A DNA stretch of 47,650 bases from Deltaproteobacteria bacterium (GTDB lineage: Bacteria > Myxococcota > XYA12-FULL-58-9 > JABJBS01): assembly GCA_018668695.1 (NCBI GenBank), contig JABJBS010000215.1, positions 1 to 47,650 on the forward strand, read 5' to 3'. A program made the position numbers and the translations under genes. Shown piece after piece: positions 9,852 through 18,537 of the stretch; the first letter of the stretch is position 1; each line of letters begins with the position of its first letter. The notes under the pieces are model-generated. The model did no database searches and was not told where the DNA came from. It was given only the letters and a program-made list of their open reading frames with translations.

Positions 9852-11240
9852 ATGGACCCGGAAGAAAAAAACAATCAGAGTTTCGAATGGGAAAATGGGC
9901 CGTTGCGCCACCTTATTCTCTTGGCCTGGCCCATTGCCGTATCGATGGTCTCCTACAGTGTGATGAGCTTGGTTGATACCGCTTTCGTGAGCCGGCTCGG
10001 CACTTCGGCGATTGCCGGCGTTGGTCTGGCGATAACCTTATCCTTTGCCTTACTCTGTTTCACATTCGGATTGTTACGAGCCATCAAGGTATTGGTCTCT
10101 CAGTCTCGCGGCGCAGGTTTGGAGAATGAGTCGGTAGCTTACTTAGGTGCTGGCTGTGTGGTTGCCCTTGTGTTGGGTGTGGTTCTCATGGCGTTGAGCC
10201 CGCTGGTTGATAGTGTTCTCCCGTATTTGTCGGCAAGCGAATCCGCTTCGGATGCGGCGTCGAGCTACTTTACGGTACGCATGATGGGGGTGGTCCCTTT
10301 ATTGATTTTTGTCGCATTTCGGGAATACGGTTATGGTTGCGGCAATTCACAGCTACCCATGGTGGCTTCAGTGGCGGGTAACCTTCTCAATATTGGTCTC
10401 GACTACCTTTTTATTTTCGAACTTGAGATGGGTGTTGCTGGCGCTGCTTGGGCGACCGTGGCGGGGGCTTGTCTCGAGGCGAGCGTGATGTTGGTAGCGA
10501 TGCGGGGTTTATTACCTCAGCTTCGTACAATGAGGCGGCATCACCTTAAGGCGATTTGGGATATAGGGTTGCCAAGCGGCCTGCAGTTCACCTTGGAAAT
10601 GGGCTCTTTTACGCTTTTGGCCGTGATGATTTCTCGGCTTGATGAGGTGGAGATGGCTTCACACCAAGTTGCGTTACAGGTTATTCATTTCGCTTTTTTA
10701 CCGGCGGTCGCATTTGGTGAAGCAGCATCTGTCATGGTGGGTGAAGCAGTGGGTGCCTCACGCGATAAGCTCGTGACACCGATTTCGTGGCTTACCGCAA
10801 AGCTGGTAACCGCCTACATGGTTTTATGCGGCGTGATATTGGTTCTTTTCGGAAGGGAGATAGCTTCACTCTTTGTCTCCGAGGCAGTCTTCGTCGAACG
10901 AACCATGGCCTTATTTTACGTGGCGTGCGTCTTTTTGTTTTTCGACGGGACCAATATCGTCTCGCGGTGTGTACTCCGCGGAATAGGGGACGTTCGCTTC
11001 CCTGCAGTGGTCGGTATCATTTCTGCGTGGCTTTTTACGCCACCCTTGATGTGGCTATTGGGTTACAAGATGGGTTTAGGTGCTTTGGGAGGCTGGATAG
11101 GCCTCTGCCTAGAAGTGGTGCTTGGAACCGTCATTCTCGCCCATCGGCTCTACCGAGGCGGCTGGGTAGACGCGGCCCGTGAATCGCGTGAGCGGGTCGG
11201 TAAAGTCATGTCCTCTGTTATACCTGTCAAAATCTCTTAG
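9852..11240 (+). CDS. MATE-family multidrug/Na+ or H+ antiporter
   Basis: 462 residues with about 12 hydrophobic spans in two homologous halves, the layout of MATE exporters (usually 440-470 residues). The first half has the family-typical stretch VDTAFVSRLGTSAIAGVGLA followed by a glycine/glutamine segment near SQSRGAG; the second half repeats it at EMASHQVALQVIHFAF. Such proteins expel cationic compounds using a cation gradient; the substrate cannot be read from sequence. I place the start at the ATG at 9852, preceded by GAGGTGG, which gives the normal family length; an in-frame ATG-less extension upstream would add 29 unrelated residues. Single gene. Confidence 0.88.
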   Translation: MDPEEKNNQSFEWENGPLRHLILLAWPIAVSMVSYSVMSLVDTAFVSRLGTSAIAGVGLAITLSFALLCFTFGLLRAIKVLVSQSRGAGLENESVAYLGAGCVVALVLGVVLMALSPLVDSVLPYLSASESASDAASSYFTVRMMGVVPLLIFVAFREYGYGCGNSQLPMVASVAGNLLNIGLDYLFIFELEMGVAGAAWATVAGACLEASVMLVAMRGLLPQLRTMRRHHLKAIWDIGLPSGLQFTLEMGSFTLLAVMISRLDEVEMASHQVALQVIHFAFLPAVAFGEAASVMVGEAVGASRDKLVTPISWLTAKLVTAYMVLCGVILVLFGREIASLFVSEAVFVERTMALFYVACVFLFFDGTNIVSRCVLRGIGDVRFPAVVGIISAWLFTPPLMWLLGYKMGLGALGGWIGLCLEVVLGTVILAHRLYRGGWVDAARESRERVGKVMSSVIPVKIS

Positions 11241-11352
11241 GATTCCAGCTCAGTCCGCACATCGCCGCGCTTTAGAAGTTGCTTAAGTTCGGAGCGTGCT
11301 CAGAGAGTGGGGCTCTTGCTTGCACCTCTTACCTCCCTAACGATATGTGAAA

Positions 11353-11369
11353 ACAAACACATTGTTTGT
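11353..11369. promoter_or_regulatory. Inverted repeat just ahead of betB
   Basis: ACAAAC, 5 bases, GTTTGT form a perfect 6-bp inverted repeat ending one base before the G-run that serves as the betB ribosome binding site. It could be an operator (betB genes are often controlled by the TetR-type repressor BetI) or an RNA hairpin near the start site. No betI gene is in the window. Confidence 0.35.
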
Positions 11370-11381
11370 GGGGGTTATGAG

Positions 11382-12848
11382 ATGAGCGAAACCGCAGTTG
11401 TTCGAAGCTTTATTGGTGGAGAGTATGTCTCCAATCAAAGTGGTGAAACATTTGAAACTCGAAACCCTGCCACGGGTGAAGTGCTCGCGAAGGTGGAAGT
11501 TGCGGGGCCTGCCGAAATAGAGCTGGCGGTAGCTAAGGCCACAGAAGCTTTCAAGACCTGGAAGAAGATGACCGGCGTTGAGCGTGGGCGAATTCTGATT
11601 GAAGCAGCTCGCCGGTTACGTGAGGCCAACGATTCTTTGGCAAAACTCGAAGTTGAAGATTCCGGTAAACCGATTGCGGAGGCAGAAGCGGTCGATGTGG
11701 CGTCTGCAGCCGATTGCCTCGAATACTTTGGCGGAATTGCAGCCTCATTGCACGGTCAGCATTTCGATTTAGGCGGCTCTGCATTTGCGTATACTCGCCG
11801 AGAACCGCTCGGTGTGTGCCTGGGCATTGGTGCTTGGAACTATCCTATTCAAATCGCTGCATGGAAGGCTGCACCGGCTTTGGCAGCGGGCAATACGATG
11901 ATTTTTAAACCTTCGGAAATGACGCCTCTCACCGCCCCGAAGCTTGCTGAAATTTTTAAAGAGAGCGGCATGCCGGACGGAGTTTATAACTGCGTGCAGG
12001 GCGCGCGAGAGACGGGTGCCGCTTTGGTCGAACACCCGGGGATAGAGAAGGTCTCGCTTACCGGTGAAGTGGGAACAGGGCGTAAAGTCATGGCCAGTGC
12101 GGCCGCCCGCCTGAAACATGTCACGATGGAGCTTGGAGGCAAGTCGCCTTTGGTTATTTTCGATGATGCGCATCTTGAGAATGCTATTTCAGCGGCTATG
12201 CTTGGAAACTTTTATACTCAAGGTGAAATCTGTTCCAACGCTACTCGGGTGTTTGTTCAGAGGGGTCTTTACGATTCGTTCTTGGAACGGTTGAAAGAGC
12301 GTACCGCTAAAATGAAAATCGGCAATCCAATGGCTCCGGACACCGATGTTGGCTCACTTATCAGTGGTCCCCATTTGGAGAAAGTCTTGGGCTATATTGC
12401 GAAGGGCAACGAGGAGGGGGCTCGTCTCGTTCTTGGTGGTAATCGTGTCACCCGAGATGGCCTTGATAAGGGTTTCTTTGTTGAGCCTACTATCTTCGCT
12501 GACTGCACAGATAAAATGACAATCGTTCAGGAAGAGATCTTTGGGCCAGTCATGAGTGTGTTGGTGTTTGATACAGAGGAAGAAGCGATTGAGCGGGCCA
12601 ACGGTACAGAGTTTGGTTTGGCTGCCGGGGTGTTCACCAAGGATATTCAACGTGCTCACCGTGTGGTGGCAGAGCTTGAAGCGGGCACTTGCTGGATTAA
12701 CAACTATAATATTACGCCGATTGAAATGCCGTTTGGTGGCGTAAAGCAGTCAGGGATTGGCCGCGAAAACAGTCTCGCAGCGCTGGAGCACTATACACAG
12801 CTTAAGAGCGTTTATGTTGAGCTGGGTGACGTGGATTCGCCTTATTGA
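11382..12848 (+). CDS. betB: Betaine-aldehyde dehydrogenase
   Basis: 488 residues, the length of E. coli BetB (490), and similar along its whole length. It oxidises betaine aldehyde to the osmoprotectant glycine betaine with NAD(P)+. The general base E250 (MELGGKSP) and catalytic cysteine C284 (GEICSN) are 34 residues apart as in the ALDH family; [12 protein letters not shown] and [11 protein letters not shown] are typical of the betaine-aldehyde branch. The start follows GGGGG at a 7-base distance. Choline dehydrogenase, choline transport genes and betI are not beside it, so the aldehyde must come from genes elsewhere. A closely related aminoaldehyde dehydrogenase activity cannot be excluded. 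Confidence 0.88.
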   Translation: MSETAVVRSFIGGEYVSNQSGETFETRNPATGEVLAKVEVAGPAEIELAVAKATEAFKTWKKMTGVERGRILIEAARRLREANDSLAKLEVEDSGKPIAEAEAVDVASAADCLEYFGGIAASLHGQHFDLGGSAFAYTRREPLGVCLGIGAWNYPIQIAAWKAAPALAAGNTMIFKPSEMTPLTAPKLAEIFKESGMPDGVYNCVQGARETGAALVEHPGIEKVSLTGEVGTGRKVMASAAARLKHVTMELGGKSPLVIFDDAHLENAISAAMLGNFYTQGEICSNATRVFVQRGLYDSFLERLKERTAKMKIGNPMAPDTDVGSLISGPHLEKVLGYIAKGNEEGARLVLGGNRVTRDGLDKGFFVEPTIFADCTDKMTIVQEEIFGPVMSVLVFDTEEEAIERANGTEFGLAAGVFTKDIQRAHRVVAELEAGTCWINNYNITPIEMPFGGVKQSGIGRENSLAALEHYTQLKSVYVELGDVDSPY

Positions 12849-12870
12849 AAAGGCAGCAGGACTTGAAGAC

Positions 12871-13209
12871 TTAAGGAAGCGGCTTGTCGAGATTGGTTGA
12901 CTCTGGGCTTAGTGCGTTGCTGGCGATTTGAGCAATGAAGTCCATCGATTCTTGGTCGGGTGTCTGCTCGAGCATTTGGGTGAGCGCGGTCCGTCCGTCG
13001 GCTAATAGCCCATCAACTTGTGTCTGAATCTGAGTAGCCGGTGTGAGCAGGGCGTAGACCAGCAGAGCCAGTGCGCCGCACTTGAGCGCCGTACTGACGA
13101 GTCTCAATGACATCCAGGTTAAACCCAGTGCGCTCGCGAGAAGAACGACGCCCCAGAGAACTTGTATGCTGGTGGCAGCGTTGGGTAGGTCTTGTATGTA
13201 GTCCATCAT
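12871..13209 (-). CDS. Small membrane protein, function unknown
   Basis: 112 residues. Two adjacent hydrophobic spans (about residues 14-33 and 36-55) are followed by a hydrophilic C-terminal tail rich in Gln, Thr and Asp that ends in PLP. I know no family for it. It is convergent with betB (22-base gap) and divergent from the dehydrogenase gene at 13496. The first codon could be either of two adjacent Met codons (13209 or 13206), and neither has a strong ribosome binding site. Coding potential rests on the clean two-helix hydrophobic pattern. Confidence 0.55.
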   Translation of the reverse strand: MMDYIQDLPNAATSIQVLWGVVLLASALGLTWMSLRLVSTALKCGALALLVYALLTPATQIQTQVDGLLADGRTALTQMLEQTPDQESMDFIAQIASNALSPESTNLDKPLP

Positions 13210-13390
13210 AGTTGAACATTAACATCCCTACCTCTGCATACAAGTTAAAAGCGCAATGATAACAGTCATGTACGAGGCTATCTGCGTTGGTCAGTGTGTT
13301 GAATACAAAGTAGTATAACACCTACATTTCATGCATATATCGGCGCGAGTGGGGATAAGGGTGCGGTCGCTCGTACAGCGTGGTACACAA

Positions 13391-13439
13391 GGGGAAATTT
13401 TTGAGAGGTTCATTTATGGGGGCTCTCAGCAATTTTCCC
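13391..13439 (+). promoter_or_regulatory. Long imperfect stem-loop ahead of the dehydrogenase gene
   Basis: The 17-base arms at 13391-13407 and 13423-13439 match at 14 of 17 positions, around a 15-base loop. The stem pairs TTGAGAG with CTCTCAG, so it covers the purine-rich GAGAG that would be the ribosome binding site of the short reading frame starting at 13416. It may be a cis-acting RNA control element. There is no T-run, so it is not a simple terminator. Confidence 0.4.
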
Positions 13440-13466
13440 GAGTTTGATACGCTTGAAGCCAAGTAA
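13416..13466 (+). CDS. Candidate 16-residue leader peptide
   Basis: An ATG 7 bases after GAGAGG opens a 16-codon frame, MGALSNFPEFDTLEAK, ending at TAA 13464-13466, 29 bases before the dehydrogenase start. It sits inside the stem-loop at 13391-13439. No run of a single regulatory amino acid is present, so classical attenuation is not indicated. It may be a translated leader or chance. Confidence 0.25.
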   Translation: MGALSNFPEFDTLEAK

Positions 13467-13495
13467 AAATGAGTTAGATTTTGGAGTCGAACAAG

Positions 13496-14404
13496 ATGAG
13501 TACAAAAATTGGATTTGCCGGACTTGGAATCATGGGCCAGGGCATGGCGTCGAATATCTTGAGTAAAAAATACCCTCTGAGCGTATGGAATCGTACAAAA
13601 AAAAGGTCAGAAACGATCGAATCTGAGGGAGCAACGGTTGTGGATACACCTGCTGAGCTCGCAGCAGAATCTGACATCATCATTGTTTGTGTCAGTGATA
13701 CACCCGATGTCGAAGCTGTCATCCTGGGTGAAGACGGAATTATCCACGGCATAGAGCCCGGTAAACTCGTTATCGATATGAGCACCATAAGCCCGAAAGC
13801 TACACGCGCGATGGCGCAGGCGCTGAAAGAAAAGGGGGCATCGATGCTTGATGCTCCGATAAGCGGTGGCAGCGAAGGTGCGGCAAACGGTACCTTGAGT
13901 ATTATGGTGGGCGGTGACGCATCCGATTTTGAGAGGGCTCTTCCCGTCTTTGAAGCCATGGGTAAAACGGTGACCCACGTTGGCCCCATTGGTTCTGGCC
14001 AAACGGTCAAACTTGTCAATCAGATCTTAGTCGTGGTGACCGCGCTGGGGGTGAGCGAGGCTTTGGTTTTTGCTGAAGCGGGTGGGCTCGATTTAGACAA
14101 AACCTTGGCTGCAGTTTCTGGTGGCGCCGCGGGTTCTTGGATGTTGAGTCATCGCGGTCCACAGGTTGTGGAACGTGACTGGAGACCAGGCTTCACGATT
14201 GATTTGCAACAAAAGGATTTACGGCTGGCTTTGGAAGCTGCCAACGAGTTGGGCGTACCATTGATGGGAACAGCTCTGGTTCATCAGCTTTATCAAAGCC
14301 TACAGCGACAAGGGCTCGGTTTAGAGGGCAACCATGCCTTGGTCAAAGCGATTGAAAAAATGAGTGGCGTTGAAGTGGGCGTTCCTCGAGAAGCTCAGGA
14401 TTGA
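13496..14404 (+). CDS. Beta-hydroxyacid dehydrogenase (3-hydroxyisobutyrate / tartronate-semialdehyde / glyoxylate reductase type)
   Basis: 302 residues, NAD(P)-dependent. The N-terminal Rossmann motif G-x-G-x-x-G is at 9-14 (GLGIMG), the substrate loop DAPISGGSEGAANGTL at about 119-134, and the catalytic lysine K172 with N175 in GQTVKLVNQ. R33 in WNRT, at the end of the second strand, favours NADP(H), as in glyoxylate/succinic-semialdehyde reductases rather than 3-hydroxyisobutyrate dehydrogenase. Likely it reduces a small semialdehyde or glyoxylate. The start is the ATG after GGAG (9-base spacer); an in-frame TTG at 13481 is less likely. The 3' end overlaps the convergent esterase gene by 10 bases. 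Confidence 0.85.
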   Translation: MSTKIGFAGLGIMGQGMASNILSKKYPLSVWNRTKKRSETIESEGATVVDTPAELAAESDIIIVCVSDTPDVEAVILGEDGIIHGIEPGKLVIDMSTISPKATRAMAQALKEKGASMLDAPISGGSEGAANGTLSIMVGGDASDFERALPVFEAMGKTVTHVGPIGSGQTVKLVNQILVVVTALGVSEALVFAEAGGLDLDKTLAAVSGGAAGSWMLSHRGPQVVERDWRPGFTIDLQQKDLRLALEAANELGVPLMGTALVHQLYQSLQRQGLGLEGNHALVKAIEKMSGVEVGVPREAQD

Positions 14405-15159
14405 AGGAACGCTGATACTTCAGCGGCAAACGGTTTAGGTGCCTCATAATGCACCCAATGTCCGGCGCCAGGTATGGTCACTAGGTTTGCGCTCGGGAAA
14501 TGGGTGCGAATCGTGCTTAGGTCCTCATCACGAATGTAGTCGGATTTCTCGCCTCTTACGAAAAGAGTGGGTCCGGTAAAAGGCTGATTGACCTCAAGCG
14601 TTTCATTAATATTGTCGTAGCTCTCAGAAATGGCCTTGAGATGGACCCGCCATTGAAAGCCGCCCTCTGGAAGCCTCTTAGCATTTTTGAGCAGAAAAGC
14701 TCGCAGCGAAGCGGTGGGCAGAGCCTTAGCCAATGCATTATCGAGCTCGCCGCGATTTGGTGCACTGAGATCCAAAGACTCTAAAGCCTGGATAATGGGT
14801 CTCAAGCTACCGCCGTAGGCGCGAGGTGCGATGTCTGCGATGATGATTTTTTTAAAGACATCGGGTTGTGTAACGGCGGCTTGCATTAAAGCTTTACCGC
14901 CCATGGAATGCCCGAGGGCAACTGGGTTATTGAGTTTCGTATACTCAATATAATCGAGTATGTCCTTGCCCATCACCTGGTAATTGAATTCATCGTCGTG
15001 AGGAGAGTCGCCATGGTTGCGCTGGTCGACGAGATGCGTTTCATAATCTTTGGCAAACACGTGTTTAGCCAGCGTGCGCCAATTGGTTCCTGAACCAAAT
15101 AGACCATGAAAGATAAGCAGCGGTGGTCCGCTTCCAAGAACTTCGGCGTGGAGTTTCAT
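14395..15159 (-). CDS. ybfF: YbfF-type alpha/beta-hydrolase esterase
   Basis: 254 residues with the alpha/beta-hydrolase fold. It has the oxyanion segment FHGLFGSGTNW, the family-typical DQRNHGDSP, the nucleophile elbow G-H-S85-M-G-G, an acidic residue in GEKSDY, and the catalytic His in GAGHWVHYEAP. E. coli YbfF hydrolyses short acyl esters and acyl-CoA thioesters; the physiological substrate is uncertain. It starts 5 bases after the stop of the membrane protein gene upstream, so the two are very probably cotranscribed. It has no signal peptide and should be cytoplasmic. Confidence 0.85.
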   Translation of the reverse strand: MKLHAEVLGSGPPLLIFHGLFGSGTNWRTLAKHVFAKDYETHLVDQRNHGDSPHDDEFNYQVMGKDILDYIEYTKLNNPVALGHSMGGKALMQAAVTQPDVFKKIIIADIAPRAYGGSLRPIIQALESLDLSAPNRGELDNALAKALPTASLRAFLLKNAKRLPEGGFQWRVHLKAISESYDNINETLEVNQPFTGPTLFVRGEKSDYIRDEDLSTIRTHFPSANLVTIPGAGHWVHYEAPKPFAAEVSAFLQS

Positions 15160-15164
15160 AGAAA

Positions 15165-15821
15165 CTATCTACTGGCGGTCACTTGCACATTCAAGACGCT
15201 GGCGATTCTATCATCGATATTACTGATGCCGGGGACATGCTCAAGAATCACGGGGGTGTCTTCCTGACTTGTCGTGAGAATCATGGTGCCGGTTCCGAGC
15301 AGGATACGCTCTAGGATATCCGGGACCATTTTGTCCCATTTGATAAGTTCGGGGCGATAACGCTTGGCGCGGCTGAAGAAGCCACATCGATGAATGACTT
15401 CGTTGGGCCGAAATTCCCAGTAATTTACGCGCGTTTGAACCCATACAAAAATGTAGACAAAGGTGAAGATTCCAAACATCACCATGTAAAAGCCCTGATT
15501 CATCACGGGGTTCATCGCATGAAGAAATTTTTGAACCGGAGCGCTTAGGCTGAAGTGGTAGAAGCCATAACCGATGCCGGCACCGAGGATCAAAAGCATC
15601 AGGCACCGGTCAGCCGTGAAGTCGAAGGCAATGGTGATAAGATTGAAGATAAATACGGCCATCCAAGCCAGTCCCAAAACCTTGGCAGGGAACAACCCAT
15701 CAAGACAGGCGCAACCCAATGAGGCCAGCCACGTCATGTAAAAGAATACAACTTTAGGTAAAGGTCGCACGATAACCTTCAGTTGGTTTTCGTACGCTGT
15801 ATCTACTGAATTTTCAGACAT
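15165..15821 (-). CDS. Membrane protein with C-terminal PH-like domain
   Basis: 218 residues. Four hydrophobic spans lie between about residues 22 and 135. The C-terminal 80 residues have the pattern of bacterial PH domains: a tryptophan/tyrosine strand (YWEFRPNEVIHRCGFFS), a helix-strand turn, and LGTGTMILTTS. Such PH-like domains in membrane proteins are of unknown biochemical role. It is the first gene of a probable two-gene transcript with the esterase. The stretch 15822-15904 upstream holds a short GC-rich inverted repeat (ACCGGC...GCCGGT) that is not followed by a T-run. Confidence 0.6.
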   Translation of the reverse strand: MSENSVDTAYENQLKVIVRPLPKVVFFYMTWLASLGCACLDGLFPAKVLGLAWMAVFIFNLITIAFDFTADRCLMLLILGAGIGYGFYHFSLSAPVQKFLHAMNPVMNQGFYMVMFGIFTFVYIFVWVQTRVNYWEFRPNEVIHRCGFFSRAKRYRPELIKWDKMVPDILERILLGTGTMILTTSQEDTPVILEHVPGISNIDDRIASVLNVQVTASR

Positions 15822-15904
15822 GCATGAGTCCCATTTTTAACCGGCTGTATAGGCCGGTCTGGGACGCGCAGCAATTTTTGAGACAAGCAGATTGAGCCTT
15901 GGTT

Positions 15905-18325
15905 TTAACCGGCCGCTTCAGTGGCTGGGGTATTGCTTTGGGCCGGCTCTTCTTTTGGCTCCGCTTTGGTGTCTTCCTTCTTTTTCTCTTCTTCGGGCTT
16001 CTCTTTTGCTTTCTGCATTGAGTTTTTACCCGGCTTGGTCTTCTTGAGCTTGAAGGTCTTCGGAATCACACGCGGCGGCCAATGGTTGTTGGTCAGGTCG
16101 GCATCTGCGGTTTCTTGTAGAGGATCCAGCGACAGACTTTTAATCTTATCTTGAGTGACGAAAAGCTTGGAGACTTTCTTGGAGTCACGCCGCCAGATTT
16201 CGGCCGGGATGCGATGGATTGCCTTCTTACCGTTCTCGTATTCGATTTCTACAACCAGTGGCATCACCAGGCCGCCATGGTTGTGGAAGTCTACCACATA
16301 ATAATTTCGCTGACTCTTGAGGAGATCACGCTCGTGTGGGTCCAGCTTCTCGAGCTTGTCTTTGTAAGCTTTCTCGTCTTGCCAAGTTACCGCGAACTCA
16401 TCGTAGCTATTATAAAAGTCGGCGAGCTCGGGGTATTGGTCGAGACGCGTTTTTTGGCCTTTTTCGATACCAGCGTAGATGGTGGCTGGATTGTCGCGGA
16501 GCTTGCGTGCTTTGGCTTTTGGCTTTTCAATTTTTGGATTGGCTGTATCGAGTTCATAGAGTGTCACATCACCAATGGAGATGTCGGTATGATCAGTGCT
16601 GTAGAACCAACCGCGCCAAAACCAGTCTAAATCCATGCCTGAGGCATCTTCCATGGTGCGAAAGAAATCAGCGGGCATCGGACGCTTGAATTTCCAGCGA
16701 TTGGCATATTCCTTAAATGCAAAGTCGAAAAGCTCTCGGCCCATGACGGTGTCCCGAAGCACGGTTAGGGCTGCTGCCGGTTTACCATAAGCATTTGCGC
16801 CAAATCGTAGGAGGGATTCCGAGTTGGTCATGATGGGAACTTGGTAGTCGCTCTTCATGTAATTAATCATGTTGCGAGGCAGAGCTTTTTTACGCGGATA
16901 GTTTTCTTCCCAGGAACGCTCTGCGATTGTTTGCACGAATGTGTTGATACCTTCATCCATCCAAGTCCATTGGCGTTCGTCTGAATTCACAATCATCGGA
17001 AAGTAGAAATGGCCCACCTCGTGGATGATGACGCCGATGAGCCCATACTTGGAGTGTCTCCACTCGCCAGCTTCACGCGGGATATCGAAATAGGTTCCAT
17101 CTTCCATAGGGCGCGGACCGTTGAAGCAAATCATTGGATATTCCATGCCGCCAACCGGACCATTCACCGAAATAGCTGTGGGGTAGGGATAGTCGAAGGT
17201 CATGCGTGAATACGAGTCGATGGTATGCAGTACTGCCTGGGTTGAATATTTACTCCAAAGAGGCTCGGCTTCATTCGGGTAAAAAGACATGCCCATAATG
17301 ATATTGCCATTTTGGTTGTAGCCCATGGCATCCCAAATAAATTTCCGCGATGAGGCGAAAGCAAAGTCGCGAACGTTCTTTGCCTTGAAACGCCAAGTTT
17401 TTGCCTTCTTTGCTGGCTCCTTCTCGGCAGCCGCTGCTTCTTCGGGGGTCACGATATACACGGGAGAATCGGCACGGCGTGCCTCGTCTAAGCGTTTACG
17501 CTGCGCTCTGGTTAGTACTGAACTTGCGTTGGCGAGCTCACCGGTAGCTGCAACGATGTGGTCCCCTGGAACCGTAATCGAGACATCGAAGTCTCCAAAT
17601 TCCAGGGTGAACTCTCCGCGTCCTACAAACTGCTTATGGTGCCAGCCGTTGACGTCGGTATAGGCCGCCATACGCGGATACCAATGAGCGATTTCGTAGA
17701 TATAGTTTTTGTCTTTTTCGAAATATTCATAGCCGGTGCGTCCCCAAATGACTTTGGCGTTGTTGATATTGTAATCCCAAGCGATGGAGAACTCGATGGA
17801 GCGGCCAGGGCGAAGCGGGCGCGGCAAATCGATACGCATCATTGTATCAACAATCGTAAACTTCAGCGCATCGCCGTCATCGTCGAGAACCTTTTGAATT
17901 TTATAACCGCCGTCGTAAGTTTCTCGGGCAAGGTAGTAATCGAGGCGTTTGTAGGAGAACTCTTCAAACCCAGGAGCGGTTTGGGTGAGGGAGCTTGTTG
18001 AGTCGTGCTCGAAGATGTTTTGGTCAAGCTGGACCCAAAGATACTTGAGCGTATCGGGACTCTTGTTGGTGTAAGTAATATCTGCCTCGCCCATGAGTCG
18101 TTGATTGACGTCGTCGAGTGTGGCGCGGATGTTGTAGTCGGCCCGTTGTTGCCAATATTCCGCACCCGGCGCGCCCGATGCTCGGCGGGCTTCATCGGGT
18201 GTTGGGAGGATTTCTTCGAGCTGCCTAAACTTATCTTCGGCGATGGAGCGGCCTGCGGCGAACACCACCGAGCCTTGAAAGATACAAAGGCTCAGGGCAA
18301 CGAATCGTATAAAAACAGAGTTCAT
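15905..18325 (-). CDS. Secreted M1-family metallopeptidase
   Basis: 806 residues with an N-terminal signal peptide (about 22 residues, ending near VFAAG). Zinc site HEVGH (H435, E436, H439) with E458 exactly 18 residues later, as in gluzincins of family M1. The exopeptidase motif is GGMEY instead of the usual GAMEN, as in several M1 branches from environmental bacteria. The C-terminal about 50 residues are Lys/Glu/Pro-rich and probably disordered. The protein should act in the periplasm or outside the cell on peptides. The ATG at 18325 is preferred to an in-frame TTG two codons upstream. It is divergent from pepN, with 212 bases between them. Confidence 0.87.
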   Translation of the reverse strand: MNSVFIRFVALSLCIFQGSVVFAAGRSIAEDKFRQLEEILPTPDEARRASGAPGAEYWQQRADYNIRATLDDVNQRLMGEADITYTNKSPDTLKYLWVQLDQNIFEHDSTSSLTQTAPGFEEFSYKRLDYYLARETYDGGYKIQKVLDDDGDALKFTIVDTMMRIDLPRPLRPGRSIEFSIAWDYNINNAKVIWGRTGYEYFEKDKNYIYEIAHWYPRMAAYTDVNGWHHKQFVGRGEFTLEFGDFDVSITVPGDHIVAATGELANASSVLTRAQRKRLDEARRADSPVYIVTPEEAAAAEKEPAKKAKTWRFKAKNVRDFAFASSRKFIWDAMGYNQNGNIIMGMSFYPNEAEPLWSKYSTQAVLHTIDSYSRMTFDYPYPTAISVNGPVGGMEYPMICFNGPRPMEDGTYFDIPREAGEWRHSKYGLIGVIIHEVGHFYFPMIVNSDERQWTWMDEGINTFVQTIAERSWEENYPRKKALPRNMINYMKSDYQVPIMTNSESLLRFGANAYGKPAAALTVLRDTVMGRELFDFAFKEYANRWKFKRPMPADFFRTMEDASGMDLDWFWRGWFYSTDHTDISIGDVTLYELDTANPKIEKPKAKARKLRDNPATIYAGIEKGQKTRLDQYPELADFYNSYDEFAVTWQDEKAYKDKLEKLDPHERDLLKSQRNYYVVDFHNHGGLVMPLVVEIEYENGKKAIHRIPAEIWRRDSKKVSKLFVTQDKIKSLSLDPLQETADADLTNNHWPPRVIPKTFKLKKTKPGKNSMQKAKEKPEEEKKKEDTKAEPKEEPAQSNTPATEAAG

Positions 18326-18537
18326 GAACAAAATCTCTATTGTTTGGGGAAACTAGGCAGGATGTGGATACCGTCTGAACTCCATCTATACAAGCGTTGT
18401 CGAACGAATTAAACGCTTCTTTATGACGCACCGTGTTGTCCCCTTTTTAGAGAGTCCATCTGGTCATCTTGGATTGCCCGTGATACCCCCGCTGCCGATT
18501 ACGCATTGCTGGAAACCCCCATATTTAGGAGCTACCT

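Noticed and set aside
11382-12848. A choline-to-betaine operon
   Set aside because: Only betB is present; neither choline dehydrogenase, a choline transporter nor betI is adjacent.
15838-15860. GC-rich inverted repeat ACCGGC...GCCGGT as a terminator of the M1 peptidase gene
   Set aside because: No T-run follows on the relevant strand, and the stem is only 6 bp. Not called as a terminator.
18332-18537. Regulatory structure between the two divergent M1 peptidase genes
   Set aside because: I found no convincing palindrome or promoter pair in this 206-base spacer, apart from the pepN ribosome binding site AGGAG.
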